Assembly (NCBI GenBank): GCA_034670405.1
Contig: JAXDDX010000015.1
Span: forward strand, 1,860,001 to 1,924,000
From: Hoplostethus atlanticus
Lineage: Eukaryota; Chordata; Actinopteri; Trachichthyiformes; Trachichthyidae
DNA length: 64,000 nt
Direction of reading: 5' to 3'
The notes under the pieces are model-generated. The model was not told the DNA's origin, searched no databases, and saw only the letters and a list, made by a program, of their open reading frames with translations. Below, in pieces: positions 21,261 through 33,245 of this stretch. A program made the position numbers and the translations under genes. Position 1 is the stretch's first letter, and each line of letters opens with the position of its first letter.

Positions 21261-21336
21261 AACATCTAAGAGAGGTACGGCAGATGTGCATGTTGTATAT
21301 GCACATCTGCTCTTTTAGATGCCAGCATATGCTGGC
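21261..21336. other. Stable hairpin plus perfect 16-bp palindrome
   Basis: GCAGATGTGCAT (21280-21291) pairs perfectly with 21299-21310 across a 7-nt loop. An outer CATCTAA/TTAGATG pair extends the stem. GCCAGCATATGCTGGC at 21321-21336 is a perfect palindrome. It may be a small-RNA hairpin or just a repeat relic. Confidence 0.4.
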
Positions 21337-21570
21337 TTGATTTTGTCAAATTCAGTGCTCTTCTGTAAGGTTTTCTTCTTCACTGTCAACATCTGGAAGG
21401 TCAAGACAGCATTATAATGTTTGCGACCGCCTTTGAGGTTTTCCTAATAGGAGCTGCAGTGAGAAAAGTCTGGTTACCATCAGGCTGTGAAATGCCTCAG
21501 CTGTGGAGCTACAAATTCAATGAAATTCAAGCCCGAGAAGTTGAGGTTTACAGTCTCCTGTTGGCAGTGA

Positions 21571-21803
21571 AAATATCTGAAGACAACACGCGCGGCTGAC
21601 CTTTCAAATAAAAAGTCGGGAAAGGTCATCCACCACCGGCTCTCAGCCTACCTGGCAAGAATCACCGTCAGCGGGGTACGAGGAAGCCACCGCGAATGTG
21701 ACCAAAGTGATGGAGGCAAGAAGACTTGAGATGAACGCCACTTTGATCAGACTTTTTGCAATGCGGCGCTTTTTGTGTCCACCATTTACACTGTTCAAGT
21801 AAA
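21571..21803. other. GC-rich island, open on both strands; function unknown
   Basis: On the + strand one frame runs open from after a TGA at 21568-21570 to a TAA at 21801-21803 (77 codons, including EMNATLIRLFAMRRFL). On the - strand another frame is open for about 48 codons to a consensus donor (CCAG then GTAGGC at 21654-21649), with a hydrophobic run AFISSLLASITLVTFAVASS. Neither has a well-placed ATG and I recognise no family. One could be an exon of an unannotated gene. Confidence 0.25.
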
Positions 21804-23503
21804 CTCAAGTAAAATCAGCTGTCCCAAATTTGCTCATGTCCTCTTTAAACCTTTTTCTACTCTGCTTTGACTGTACAGGTTCAGATTTGGCACCTGTTAT
21901 TTGACTGGTATTATTTCAATTAATTGCTATATTTTAATTTATCAAAATGTTCAGCTTGTCAAGCTTATTAAAATCGTTTCTGAAGGGAAATTGACCTCTT
22001 TTGTTGTGTATAATTGTCCCCTTGAAGTGATAAATCATCCCAACAGATTTGGAATCAATATATATACTATATAGAGAACTACAGTTCTCTGACAAACTCA
22101 TTCAGTGTGAAGTGATGCTGTCTTGGAATTGGAAATCTTGTGGAAAAAGGCCTGTTTAACTGTCACATCTCAGAAACGCTGTGCAGCTCCATCCATGGTA
22201 GAGCTTGAGTTTGACTTAATGATCGACTAAGCGTAAACTAGCACTATATATTTTTTGCAAATCCACAAAGGCAATAAAATACAATCCACTAAGAAAAAGG
22301 TTTAATTATTCATTAAACCTTTGAAACTGGTTTTGAAAGCATCTTTTGCTGCTATAAAAGCAGCGCAAGGATTCCTTTTTAATTCGGGTTTAAACATTTA
22401 AACATTCACAAGTATAGGTTTTGCACTGATAAAAATGGAGCATCAATCAATAAAAGGACTGCATTCAATTTGGAGACTTAGGCATCCGTTGAGGTCATCC
22501 AGTTATGTAACTCCATTGTGTCTCCGGGGCGGGAACAGACAGCAGAGGGTGGCCAGCAAATGTAATTGCCTCTTACACAAACACAGTCTGAGACATTTGA
22601 TCGTGTTATCAGATTTGGGAATCAGCTGCACACAGTAAGGATGTAGATCAGACTTTGGCTTTCGAGTTCCCTCGCTACAAACGCCACTTAGTCACACTTG
22701 CATTGAATTCTCAATTCAAAATGAAGCACTTTGCGTAGGTTCAATCAAAAAGATCTGTGCCATGTCAAAAAGTGAGCCGTGTCCTGCTGGTCAATGTCTT
22801 TTCACAATTCAGTGTATTGCTCTGATGTCATGCAAGCCTTTAGTGACTTCTACGTGCTTCAAAGTCTCATTTAAGAAAAAAATATAACTTATGTATTTAT
22901 TTATTTGGATCTTCATAGCCTTAGTGTAAAGACTGAAAGGAAAAATAGCATTTATGACAACGATTTCTCCACTACTCAAGCACATACTACTGCAATGAGT
23001 CAGCAAGATGTCTTCAAAGCTCAAGAAAAACTGCATCTTTAAGCACTTTAAAGCGTGATTCAGCTCACTGTTTACTTTTATTAAACATGATGAAATGTCT
23101 GCATCGGTGTCTTTTATTTTTTTTTTTGCCGATCAACTTTGGGGTTCTCGTTCCTGGCTCGACAATGATGGAGAGGCATTTTCCCCTTTGACGTAAAACA
23201 CTACACCCATTGACAACTTCCTGTACCACTCTGGACAGCAAATGACTTACAGTAACAGTACTTGTTTTTCTCACGGCGGAGAGGAGGAGGAGACGGGAGG
23301 GTTTGAGTCACAGAGAGAAGGAGGCCTTCATTTGTCTGCAAAGATAATTTCCTCACGCTCAAGACCACATTCTCGACTCTCAAAGCTTTAATCCAAACGT
23401 AAACACAAGAGCAATGCAGGCACATCGCGCTGCGGTATTGGGGGTGGAGAAAGTTCACCACTCTCACATTAAAACACGAACCTCTGTGACAATGTATGGT
23501 AGC

Positions 23504-23858
23504 TTTAAAGCTGCACTAGGCAAGATTTTGATGTGAAAATGACCAAGGGGGGCTTGCAGTAGAGACGAGCGTCCCATCCCAACTAATTGAAACCCTAGAT
23601 TCACCCTGTTTGCCAAGCCAAAATGAAATTCTGGTATTGGGTGTGGTCTCTGATGGGAAAACTTCAAGTGGAAGCAAAAGTTTGAAATACAAGCAGTACC
23701 TCATCCAGGGGTTTCCTTTGGTATAAAACATCACAGACCGGCCGGGTCACATTACATGACTTCTGGGTACTTCTGGGTAAGTTCAGACTTTTCAAACAGT
23801 TACCTCTTGCTGCCATTCGAAGCCGCCAATGTGCAAAGTTGCCTAGTGCAGCTTTAAA
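23504..23858. mobile_element. 355-bp MITE with perfect 20-bp TIRs
   Basis: The left end TTTAAAGCTGCACTAGGCAA (23504-23523) is the exact inverse of 23839-23858. There is no coding frame. Related copies are at 63220-63650 and, partly, 58620-58870. Confidence 0.8.
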
Positions 23859-25493
23859 TAAAGTAAAAGGTGAAATTATTTATTCAGGGACTGTAGTTAG
23901 TGGTGTGACGAAATTATGTGGCATGAAATTTTTGCGATACAAAAAAGGTGACTATACACATCATGAAGCTTAAAAATGGTCTGTGAAATCGACTGCTTTT
24001 TATTACTTTACATAATGCCAGAAATTGCCACAGTCTTCTACCGGTCTACAGTTTGAGCATCAGAAGGTAGAATCAAGGTTTTGTATTTCACTTCCCTGGG
24101 ATGGAGAAACACAATAAAACAAATAATGAAAGACATTCCTTCAAACTATATTTTGATTATTAGGTGACAATTTGTCCAAATTGACACATCAAAAAAGTTC
24201 ACACGTCTATCTAAGTAAGTTATTAAAAACTAGTATTTACACAAACATATAACTCTTGCTGTGAAAGCACGAATTTATTGTTAAGAATTCGATGAAGAAT
24301 CTTTATGTTTTGCAGATCCTAAAATGAACGGAGTCAGAATTTATTATTTTCCCAGGCCTTGGTGTAAAATGTTGCAATGACATTAGTGTGTCATTTTGTG
24401 TGGTAGTTTTATAGCATAGTTACAACATTGTCGTTGTCATTTGCATGGTCTGCAATACTGCAGCATTATTTAAACAAACTTGGGCAAGATATTTTGCATG
24501 TGAAATTCCCCACCAACATTCAGCTTCACCGGACTGTCTTTATCTATTCTTGAAAAGGATAACAAAGAACACAGAAGTGCATTACAAAACAGATTATAAG
24601 CCCATTAGAAGTGTAGATGAACATTTCTTACAACATAATCAGCCAAACATCAGAAAATTACATTCAGTTTAACATCATATCATAAACTATACAGTTGCCT
24701 ATACAGTAAACCCCCTAATTAGTTATTTGCAGATTGTGTTTCCTATGTCATGCTCTGATTATAGTAATTATAATCCACTCACAATGTGCTTATAATGTGC
24801 TTATGATGTCTTATAACGCACCACTTCAAGTAGAGAGTTACCAAATAAATAATGTGAGTCTCACTGCTGGTAACCGGGACAGCCGATATTGCCCAGCCGA
24901 TATTGCCAGAAACTCCAAATGTTACAACAGAGTGAAATATCACTTTAAGATATTGGCTAAACGACGAAGAGCAAAGCTGATGAGAATACAGCGCTTCTGT
25001 GTAAGTGGTACATTTTCTCACACCGCCTTTGAGGGAAATCGGCCTTCATTTGATTCACAAACATTGTTTACAGAGGTCAGACCCAGTGTGAAAGTCATAT
25101 CACAAATCAATTTGACTTGTAGGTAAAAATGATAATACTAATATTAAACATAATCTCCATCATCATTTCGGCTTAATAACCAGGCATGATAAAATTGCTT
25201 TGAAAATGTGGATCCCAGGAGGAAAAAAAATCTGTAGACCGCTGAAATACAACACTATTCCTAATTCAATCCAACAAGAGGGAATATAATTGCATAGCAG
25301 AGCATCACCGTTATTAATTTCAGTGCTTCTTACAGTTTTGAGCTTCACCCCATATGGGTACATAATCATTGTTTCCAGAGATACCAGATGTACCCCCTGC
25401 AGGCCTGGGATCAAATCACTCTAAATTCCTCTCAGTTTTCCTGCTGCCTCAGTAAAGAAAATATACTATTCAGAAAGTCACTGTCGACGGTTA

Positions 25494-25511
25494 AAAAAAA
25501 AAAAAAAAAAA
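25494..25511 (+). repeat. Poly-A run
   Basis: Eighteen A residues between lrrc32 and the upstream repeats. Confidence 0.85.
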
Positions 25512-25722
25512 GATAAATTATATCAACATATGAACCTCGGCTTGGAATGCTAGCATAATTATTTTCTAAGTGTTCTGAACAGTCACAGAACAAGATACTA
25601 ATACACAAACAAGAGGAAGGTACACACAGAAGGAAATTAAAGTGCAAACTACGTTGGTAATAGGAAAACTTGGTTTTGCTTTAAAAGAAAAACAAACATT
25701 CTCTTGGGCGCTGTGCAGTCAC

Positions 25723-26155
25723 TAGGGTTTGACCATATGGTTTTTTGAAGGCTGAAACTGATATTTTTAGACTGATTGCCAATATTTTATGTCGATATTC
25801 AGTATCTATAAATTTGACCATTTTGATGCCAAAAAATTACTATTATTCAATGTTTCCCACATAATTGTATTCTTGTCAGGGTGGTAAAGCCTCTGAAACA
25901 GCATTTAGACCATCATGGGGCACTAAAACTAGCAGCTTTTCAAAGCAGAGTTACCTACCTCACCTATTCAGGATACATAACTGCCTTTAAATTTTGAATG
26001 AATTTAGAATATATCATTCCAGGTTTTACAGACTGTTTTTCTGTAGCTGTGGTCAGGGAGGAACCTCCATCACATCACAGGTGAACCACATGGCTGGCCG
26101 AGAACTGATAGTTAACGAAAGGCAAATATCGGCCTGCTATATCGGTCCAACCCTA
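25723..26155 (+). mobile_element. Complete hAT-type non-autonomous element, 433 bp
   Basis: The ends TAGGGTTTGACC and the inverse of TAGGGTTGGACC form TIRs. Exact 8-bp target duplications GCAGTCAC flank it at 25715-25722 and 26156-26163. It is the best-preserved member of a family with six copies in the window. It lies in the region downstream of the lrrc32 stop. Confidence 0.88.
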
Positions 26156-26418
26156 GCAGTCACCTAAAGTGACTTACAGTGAATTACAACTAAATTAATT
26201 GAATCAAATCCTCGTTCATGAATCATGAATAAAGAGGATTTTGATTCAGTGGATTTAGTGTTTTTACTTTAACATTCAATAAACTGATGGCTTGAAAAAA
26301 AACAACCTCTCGCAATGGAAAGCTGCAAGAAAGAAACAGCAAAACCTCCAACTATGAATTCCTTCATGTCCCCTCATGTCCACTGTTCATTTCCACACAT
26401 TCACTTTGGGGACCGTCG

Positions 26419-28335
26419 TTAGGCGTTGAAGCTCCTGTTGTGCTTTCGTCTCCGTGAGTGACACAACTTAACCAGCAGCCCCAGCACAACAATCAACACC
26501 AGCACTACCACTAAAATGACAATCATGCTTACATTTCTACCATCCAGAGTACGACACATTTCCTGGGTCACCCTCTCTATGTTGACTGGTTCGGAGTTCT
26601 GCGGGTAGACGCAAGTCACGGTTTCGATGTCTGGAACGACCACGGCCGAGCGTTGAACCATGTGGAGGAAGCGAAGGTTGCTACAGCAGCTGAGAGGATT
26701 GGAGCCCATGTAGAGTGTTTTCAGCGAGCGCTCCAGAGCGAGCACTGTGTCGTACTCCAGGATGACCAGGTTGTTGTTTTGCAGGTTCAGTGACTCAATG
26801 GAGGACTCTTTGTTCCACAAGGGGACAGTGGTTAACTTGTTGGTCGAAAGGTCTACGAATTTGAGGCGGTACAGCAAGGACAGGTCTGCGTTTAGTTCGG
26901 AAATGTTGTTTTCCCTCAGTAAGAGGTGAACCAGGGAGTTCTCAAGACCCGAGAGGGATTTTGGGTGCATTTCTAATCCTGGGTTCAGGGACAGGTCCAG
27001 TAACTTCAGAGGGGTGTTATTAAAGGCATACTCAGGCAGAATCTCAAGATTGTTTTCAGTGAGATATAGGAACTGCAAGGTCGGAATAGAGGAAAAGTAG
27101 ACACAACCTGGAGGATCCTGGTGGTTTTGGTCTTTCGGATTGGTCCGTTTTTGCTGCAAGGTGCATATTTTCAGATTGTTCTGCTGGACTTGCAGGTATT
27201 TAATACTGGGAAGTCTTTGAAATGTTTGAGGGTCCAGGGTGTTGAGGACGTTTCCTTGTAAGAAGAGCTCCTCCAGTGATTGTAGAGTGTTTTCGACAAA
27301 TGACAGGTTCTGCAGGGAGTTGTAGCTGAGATCAAGGCGCTTCACTTTCTGTAGAAAGCCTTCATGGTTGACAGAAAATGACCCAATACAGTTATTGCTC
27401 ACATTCAGGACCTCAAGCGATATCATACTGCAGAAAAAGGACTGTGGTATGCTTTTGATTTGGTTGTAGCTCAGGTCCAGGTATATCAATTTTGAGAGGA
27501 CTTGATGTCTGGTGCTTAAACCGGGTGGAGTATGAGCTAAAAATGTGTCCACATTTGCCAGTTCCTCTGCCGTTCCTGCAAAATTTACACTCTGGAGTTG
27601 GTTTTGTGAAACATCCAGGTATACAAGCTTGTTCCGTCTAGGGAGAAGAGGAAAGTAGGGAATTTTGTTTTCGCTAAGATCAAGGTAAAGGAGTTCATAC
27701 ACTACATCGGAGTCTGTGGTTTGGAAAGTCTCCATGCTGTTCTTACTGAGATTTAGCACTTTTAACTGGGAGAGATTAAAGTCTGTGATGCAAGTGATCG
27801 AGTTCTTGGACAAATCGAGTTCAGTCAGATGGAGCAATGAGTCAAATGCGCCATCTTCAATCTCCAAGATGACGTTGTTATGGAGGTTGATTTTCCTCAA
27901 GGCCAAGGATCCACAGAAGGTGTTTTTTGCTATTTTGGTGATACTATTCCCATTCAGAGAAAGGTTTGCCAGCGATGGAGAGTCACCTAGGAAATAGTCT
28001 GTCATCCCTGTATACAGCCCGTTGCTTGAAAGATCAAGGGACTCTACGGCTGTAAGACGTCCAACGTTGGTTTTTGAGAGAGCAAAAACATCTAGATAAT
28101 TCCTGGACAGATCTAGGACTTTTAGATCTGCCATGTCTTTGAACAAACCGGGCTGGATGAACTGTATCTTGTTAGAATGAAGATTCAGACGACGGAGGCT
28201 GGTGTGGAAGGCCAGCGTTTCATGGGTAAGGTTCTGCAGCAGGTTACGCGAGAGGTCCAGCATTTGGATACGATGAGGGAGGTTGACCGGCGCGCTGCTC
28301 AGGCTAAGGTCGTTGCAAAACACATCCACCTGGAC
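26419..28335 (-). CDS. lrrc32: lrrc32 coding exon 2 (LRR ectodomain, TM, tail)
   Basis: The acceptor on the minus strand is CGTAG, immediately before GTC-CAG-GTG. The exon has 639 codons including the TAA stop at 26419-26421. One large exon for the whole ectodomain is the usual layout of this gene. Confidence 0.95.
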   Translation of the reverse strand, partial: VQVDVFCNDLSLSSAPVNLPHRIQMLDLSRNLLQNLTHETLAFHTSLRRLNLHSNKIQFIQPGLFKDMADLKVLDLSRNYLDVFALSKTNVGRLTAVESLDLSSNGLYTGMTDYFLGDSPSLANLSLNGNSITKIAKNTFCGSLALRKINLHNNVILEIEDGAFDSLLHLTELDLSKNSITCITDFNLSQLKVLNLSKNSMETFQTTDSDVVYELLYLDLSENKIPYFPLLPRRNKLVYLDVSQNQLQSVNFAGTAEELANVDTFLAHTPPGLSTRHQVLSKLIYLDLSYNQIKSIPQSFFCSMISLEVLNVSNNCIGSFSVNHEGFLQKVKRLDLSYNSLQNLSFVENTLQSLEELFLQGNVLNTLDPQTFQRLPSIKYLQVQQNNLKICTLQQKRTNPKDQNHQDPPGCVYFSSIPTLQFLYLTENNLEILPEYAFNNTPLKLLDLSLNPGLEMHPKSLSGLENSLVHLLLRENNISELNADLSLLYRLKFVDLSTNKLTTVPLWNKESSIESLNLQNNNLVILEYDTVLALERSLKTLYMGSNPLSCCSNLRFLHMVQRSAVVVPDIETVTCVYPQNSEPVNIERVTQEMCRTLDGRNVSMIVILVVVLVLIVVLGLLVKLCHSRRRKHNRSFNA

Positions 28336-29792
28336 CTACGAACAAAGAAAGATAAACACACACGTCTGATTATCTGGGCATACTCCCACATTGCTTGACC
28401 ATGACATAATACAGGCCAAATGTTTAAAGCACTACGTGGAGGGTGGTTTTATGAGTCAGTCTACCGATGCTCTTGGCAGCCAGAGAGTCCACTGAGGTTT
28501 ATTATGCTGTATTCTCCATTCGAGACATGATGTATAAAAACTTTTTAAAAGAAAAAAACACTTTTCAATTTTTGGGGGATTTGAAAGAAAATCCATCTCC
28601 TGCATCGACACCAAACCTTGTTGTTACAAGTGTTTTTTCACTTTTCCCATAATAGATTCAAATATTTAACTTATTAGTGTAGCTTCTAATTGAAACCATC
28701 TGGACAGAGACCCTCTCTAGCAACAGCTCATAAAACTGACTCCTTCTCTTTTTTTCTCCCAAGCAAGTACACTGAGGTTCTTGGCATACTTGTGGTATTC
28801 GAAGTCAGTGGCATTCCAGAGTATCCTGGCTATGAACAAGCTCAGATCAGGGTTTTTTTCTGAGTACAAACAAGCATCCCGTATAGCTTTTAACCACAGT
28901 AATTAAGTAAATCATGTATCGTGTTATATCATCACACTTTTATGTTCTACTATCTGAGAGGAGGAGGAGGAGGGTGAAATATTTTCTTCTCTTTGTTTTG
29001 GTGTATTGTGTTACCTTTTCCCTCATAAATAGAGAATAGCATGCACAGAACACACTGTGATGCCTTAATCGCAGTCTCTCACAGAAGGAGGGTGAATATT
29101 TGTAATAACAGAGGTATTATCGGTGATCCCACATCAGCTCTACCTTTCTGGAGTGCATCTGCTGACATTCCTCAGTGCTCTTGCAATTTACATCAGGAGT
29201 TTGTATCTATAACATCAGATCCAAGCGGGATGTTGCTTCAGCTATCGTAAAGCAACACTGTAACTGCCCTGTCCAATAGATGGCAAATAAAATCAAAAAT
29301 CTTAATTTGAAAGTTTATTTGTAAATATGTGCTAAATCCTAGATTGTTCTGGAAAAGACTTGATATGACCCTCGAGTGTATTTTGTGATGCATATTTCCA
29401 TTTGTAGTGAAATCCATACGTATTCCAAAACACAATGTCTGGTGTTTTGGCCATCCATATTCTCATTTATTTGGATATGAAAGTAACTAATTACTATGAG
29501 GTAAAATTGCAGTTTCACCTTTAATTTAAGGTTATTTTGAGCAATATGAGATAAATAATTATAAAGCCAAAGCCTGTTTAGTTCATTGCCCCCCCTGTCC
29601 GCAACATTTCAATAAATGTTAGAAACATAAAAATAAATGTTTGTCTCACTACTCTCTGGTGCACAGGAAGTGATGCGTTTTATGTTTACGGTTTGTTTAA
29701 AAAAAAACACCACAGCAATGAGCACTTAGTACCAAAGTTGGAGAGAAAATTGTAAAAATAAATAGTGATCTCATGGACTTATCACTTTAACT

Positions 29793-29823
<31 letters not shown>

Positions 29824-30412
29824 TAATTTAAGGCATCATATACTAAAGAGCTTTCATAGTCATTGTATGTATGTATGATGAATATCCAAAGCAGTATGGA
29901 GCCAAATGATACAATCATTTTACTGTCCAAATGCTAAAGCATGCCGGTCAACATGGTTCAACAGGACAAAAACCAATAAACTGCATATGTTACGGTCACA
30001 AGTGTTCAAATAAACAATTTTCCTGTAGATACTTTGCAAATACTTCAAGTACCTGATATATTAGCTACTTCATCTCAATTGCCATGGATAACACGTAAAA
30101 ACAAACTGACAACAGATGGAAAACCCACACACATCCCATACTTTTTTGAAGTGTAAATGTAAGGAATGTGACCAGCACGCGCTGAAAAAACAAACAAAAT
30201 CAGATTTTCCCTCTCTCTGTTCCCTGTCTATTCAGGATCGTTCTGCTCTAAGTCACAATTCCACAGGTCTCACACACACAAGTATCCCAGCATGTATTGC
30301 TGCCTTAATTTTTTTTACTTACAACTTGGCATGGAGGGAGCTGGCGTGGAGGACGTAAGGATGCGGCCACATAGCTGACGAGAAGCGGGAAGAGCAGCTG
30401 GAAACGGGCCAT
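26419..30412 (-). CDS. lrrc32: LRRC32 / GARP, latent TGF-beta anchoring receptor
   Basis: GARP is a type I membrane leucine-rich-repeat protein that tethers latent TGF-beta to the cell surface. Two coding exons (30323-30412 and 26419-28335) splice in phase 0 to give 668 aa; human has 662. Exon 1 encodes the signal peptide (MARFQLLFPLLVSYVAA) and PPCQV. Exon 2 holds the N-cap cysteine, about 20 LRRs of LxxLxLxxN type, an unusual non-LRR insert near residues 285-310, a C-cap with NPLSCC, a transmembrane helix near residues 632-653 and a short basic tail ending RRRKHNRSFNA, parallel to human RRQKFNQQYKA. Both cysteines aligned with human Cys211 and Cys350, which bond to TGF-beta, are kept at about residues 212 and 346. 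No frameshift or stop is seen. The gene faces emsy tail-to-tail. Confidence 0.96.
28336..30322 (-). other. lrrc32 intron
   Basis: A 1,987-nt intron with no recognised coding content. It contains an AAT microsatellite at 29795-29822. Confidence 0.85.
29795..29822 (+). repeat. TAA microsatellite
   Basis: About nine TAA units in the lrrc32 intron. Confidence 0.9.
30323..30412 (-). CDS. lrrc32: lrrc32 coding exon 1 (signal peptide)
   Basis: The ATG is at 30410-30412 in the context CAGCACCATGG. Thirty codons end with GTT before donor GTAAGT. The hydrophobic run LLFPLLVSYVAA is a good signal peptide, and PPCQV lines up with the human VPCKMV start of the mature protein. Confidence 0.92.
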
Positions 30413-32097
30413 GGTGCTGCGTCCCCAAAGAGTTCAAACAAAAATGAACAAGAAAACAGACAGAACAGAAACAGAACACAGGAAGCATGCTGAAGCCGAT
30501 ATGAAGGGAAGGAAGAGGGAAGTAGCCCTACCTACTATGCAACACACTGACCTATGACAATGCTATTTATGCCCTGAAATACAAAGGTGTTTTGGCAGTA
30601 GTATTTTTAAATTGTTCGTTAGAACTTTGTGATTCATTTCGTAAGAAAACAAGCTCTGTTGGAAACTAAGCAAAAAAGTTTTCCCCTGATAAAACAACTT
30701 TGAGAACGAGCAATGTGGGAGTAGTTAGTATCACAATAATAATGGTATGGTAATGGTATGTAATGCCATGGTAAATACCCCACAGAGAAAAGTCATATGA
30801 GAAGAGAATGATAAGCACATGGAAAGGTTGTGTATGAGGTTGAACCTAATAAACAGACCACAATGTCTTAAAAACAGACAGACAGCAGTTACATTTTCAT
30901 GGCTCAACCCCAGGCATGTTTTTCAGTCTGCGGGAACTTTTATTTTGATATTTTTGCTCAATGAATTCACCTACCATTTACTATTAATTTAATATTTACC
31001 ATTTAATATTTCATGATCTCCTAATGAGAGCTCTATGTCAATACAGCAGTGTAGTATTCATAAGTGTGCCGTGCGTACACACAGATTGGTTCTTAAAATC
31101 TATATAAGAGAGGTTTTCTTGATTTAGATTTGGACAAACCCTAGGCAGATACACTGAAGACCATTTGTGGCTACATAAAACACAAAAAAAAAACATAAAA
31201 TTTGATGTCATGTAGCTTCTTATTTGTTTAACTTTTGCATGCAACTAATACACCAGAAAGGTGTTGAACTTTGGACAGCAATTAATATTGTTGCGCGTTA
31301 GCAATTGATAAAATATGGGCTAGAAAACCCTCACAGTTTAGGAAGTCATCTGCCAGTTAATGCAAAAAAGCAGCATAACTGTAGAAATTAAGCTGTTTCC
31401 AAACTGCAGGTCTGCAAAATGACATGGAAATGTAAATACAAAAATTACAAAACAATTGTTACTCTGCAGAACCCTTTTATGGGACATTTAAGAGAAATTT
31501 GAGAAAGTGTGGAATTATTTTTTTTTTACTCATGTGGCCCAATGTCAGCTACCTGAAAGCTCAACACTCTCTACTGTCAAGTAAGAAATATCCTCCACAA
31601 ATCGTGGATCAATTTTGTAATCATGCACAGATTTTCCAATAGTGCAAACAAACAACACATCCCTATCAGCTCCTCCAATTTATTGAACCTCTGAAGACAA
31701 CGGAGCACCCCCCCACCCACCCCCCAGAAAGCAAAACCAAGCACCAACAATAGATTGAACGCTTTAAAGTAGAGAACCGATCCGGTATATTTACCTCACA
31801 TTCAGTTGATTACTAATATGTGGAGTGCCTTCTGACCATGTTGATTTCACATCCTCCCAGACCCACCCACTCAAAAATAGACGGCGCAGGCAAAGCTATA
31901 CTCTGAGCTCTTCTCTCAGCTGACTCTTTCCTCCACATTGCAGAGCGTCGGCTGCTTTCCAGCTATCACATCCTGTGAGAATATCCTGCATCATTCTTGT
32001 TTTCCCCCCTCCCATTTTTCTTAGGGAAATGCCTTATAAGGGGTTTGAGAAGTCCAGTTCCTGCTCCAGCTCAAGGAGGCTCCCCGTCTCCCACCAA

Positions 32098-32117
32098 CCC
32101 CCCCCCCCCCCCCCCCC
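32098..32117 (+). repeat. Poly-C run
   Basis: Twenty C residues upstream of lrrc32. Confidence 0.9.
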
Positions 32118-32589
32118 ATCACGCTTACCCTAATACTTTATGATTTGTCTTTACCTTTGGGGCAGCTAGGTCTCTATGAATTTCTGAAAATGTACTCTTG
32201 CGAAACACGTTTCATTTGGGACAACACTCATTCGCTTTTCACTTTTCAACACAACGTACGCCAATAGCAATACTGACAGGTTGTTATTAATATAAGTTAC
32301 GTGGAAAAGTAACACAAACGTGTGTCGTCGCAAACTAATAGCGTGGGTATGTTGAAAATCACACATCCCTTTTAACAGTGTGGGAGAAAGCTTGTCTGTC
32401 ATGTGGTTTTTTCTGTGGTTAGCCATATTGTAACCTAACAAAACTGTATCCAGTGTAATTATAGTACTGAGTCATGACAGTTTATTCAGGTTATATATAG
32501 TATGGAAGCAGAAGTGGCCAAACTTTCCATGACTGAAAAAAACAACTTACTACAATCCCAAAATATGAGTAGGGGAAGTGAACGAGTAG

Positions 32590-32770
32590 CGCTGTCCAAG
32601 TGCCCTTGAGCAAGGCACTGAACCCCTGACTGCTTCAGTTTAGCTGCTCCAGTGGCCACCAGTAGAAGACTGTGGTTGTACTGGGCATCTCCCAGTGTAA
32701 ATGCGTGGTACTGTATGTATGTGAAGCAGCAAGGTGCCAAAAAGGAGCTCAGCAAACGCTTTCCTTCAAT
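32590..32770 (-). repeat. LINE-tail-like repeat
   Basis: Contains AAGTGCCCTTGAGCAAGGCA and GGGCATCTCCCAGTGTAAAT, the inverse of the TTGCTCAAGGGCAC block seen at 17945-18090. Confidence 0.5.
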
Positions 32771-33222
32771 AAATAAAGGCTAATAATAAGAAGAATAAAA
32801 CTGAATGTCATCTGTCAACAATGGTTTCATTCCCAAAAGGTGACACCTACTTTTATAAAATGAGGCAATCAAACATCAAATCAAACTATTTTAAGGTGTG
32901 GTAATGCATGAGCTAATGTTAATACTTTTTAGTATTTTGTATTATTAGTTTTCAATACACCCATTAAATGTAGTATCCTACATTTAGAGTGATCTTCATG
33001 AATACTTGAGCAGCAGCACATTTGTTTTTTCGGCTCCATACTATTATTTCAGTAAAATTCATGCAAAATGACAGACTGTTAGCTTATATTTTCAATACTG
33101 CTTTTAATCTCCCTTTCATGACTTTTGCCTTGGTTTTATATTTTTGACCTTGTTTTCATTGCTTTGTCAAGCGCTTTGTAACTGTTTTGAAAAGTGCTAC
33201 ATAAATACAAATGATTATTAGC

Positions 33223-33245
33223 AGTAGTAGTAGTAGTAGTAGTAT
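33223..33245 (+). repeat. GTA microsatellite
   Basis: Consecutive AGTAGTAGT units, about seven to eight repeats. Confidence 0.85.

Noticed and set aside
24734-25126. 130-codon plus-strand open frame
   Set aside because: No recognisable domain, unremarkable composition and no splice or promoter context; likely chance.
29795-29822. Possible tandem array or CRISPR-like repeat
   Set aside because: It is a simple TAA microsatellite; no spaced direct repeats of CRISPR type exist in this window.
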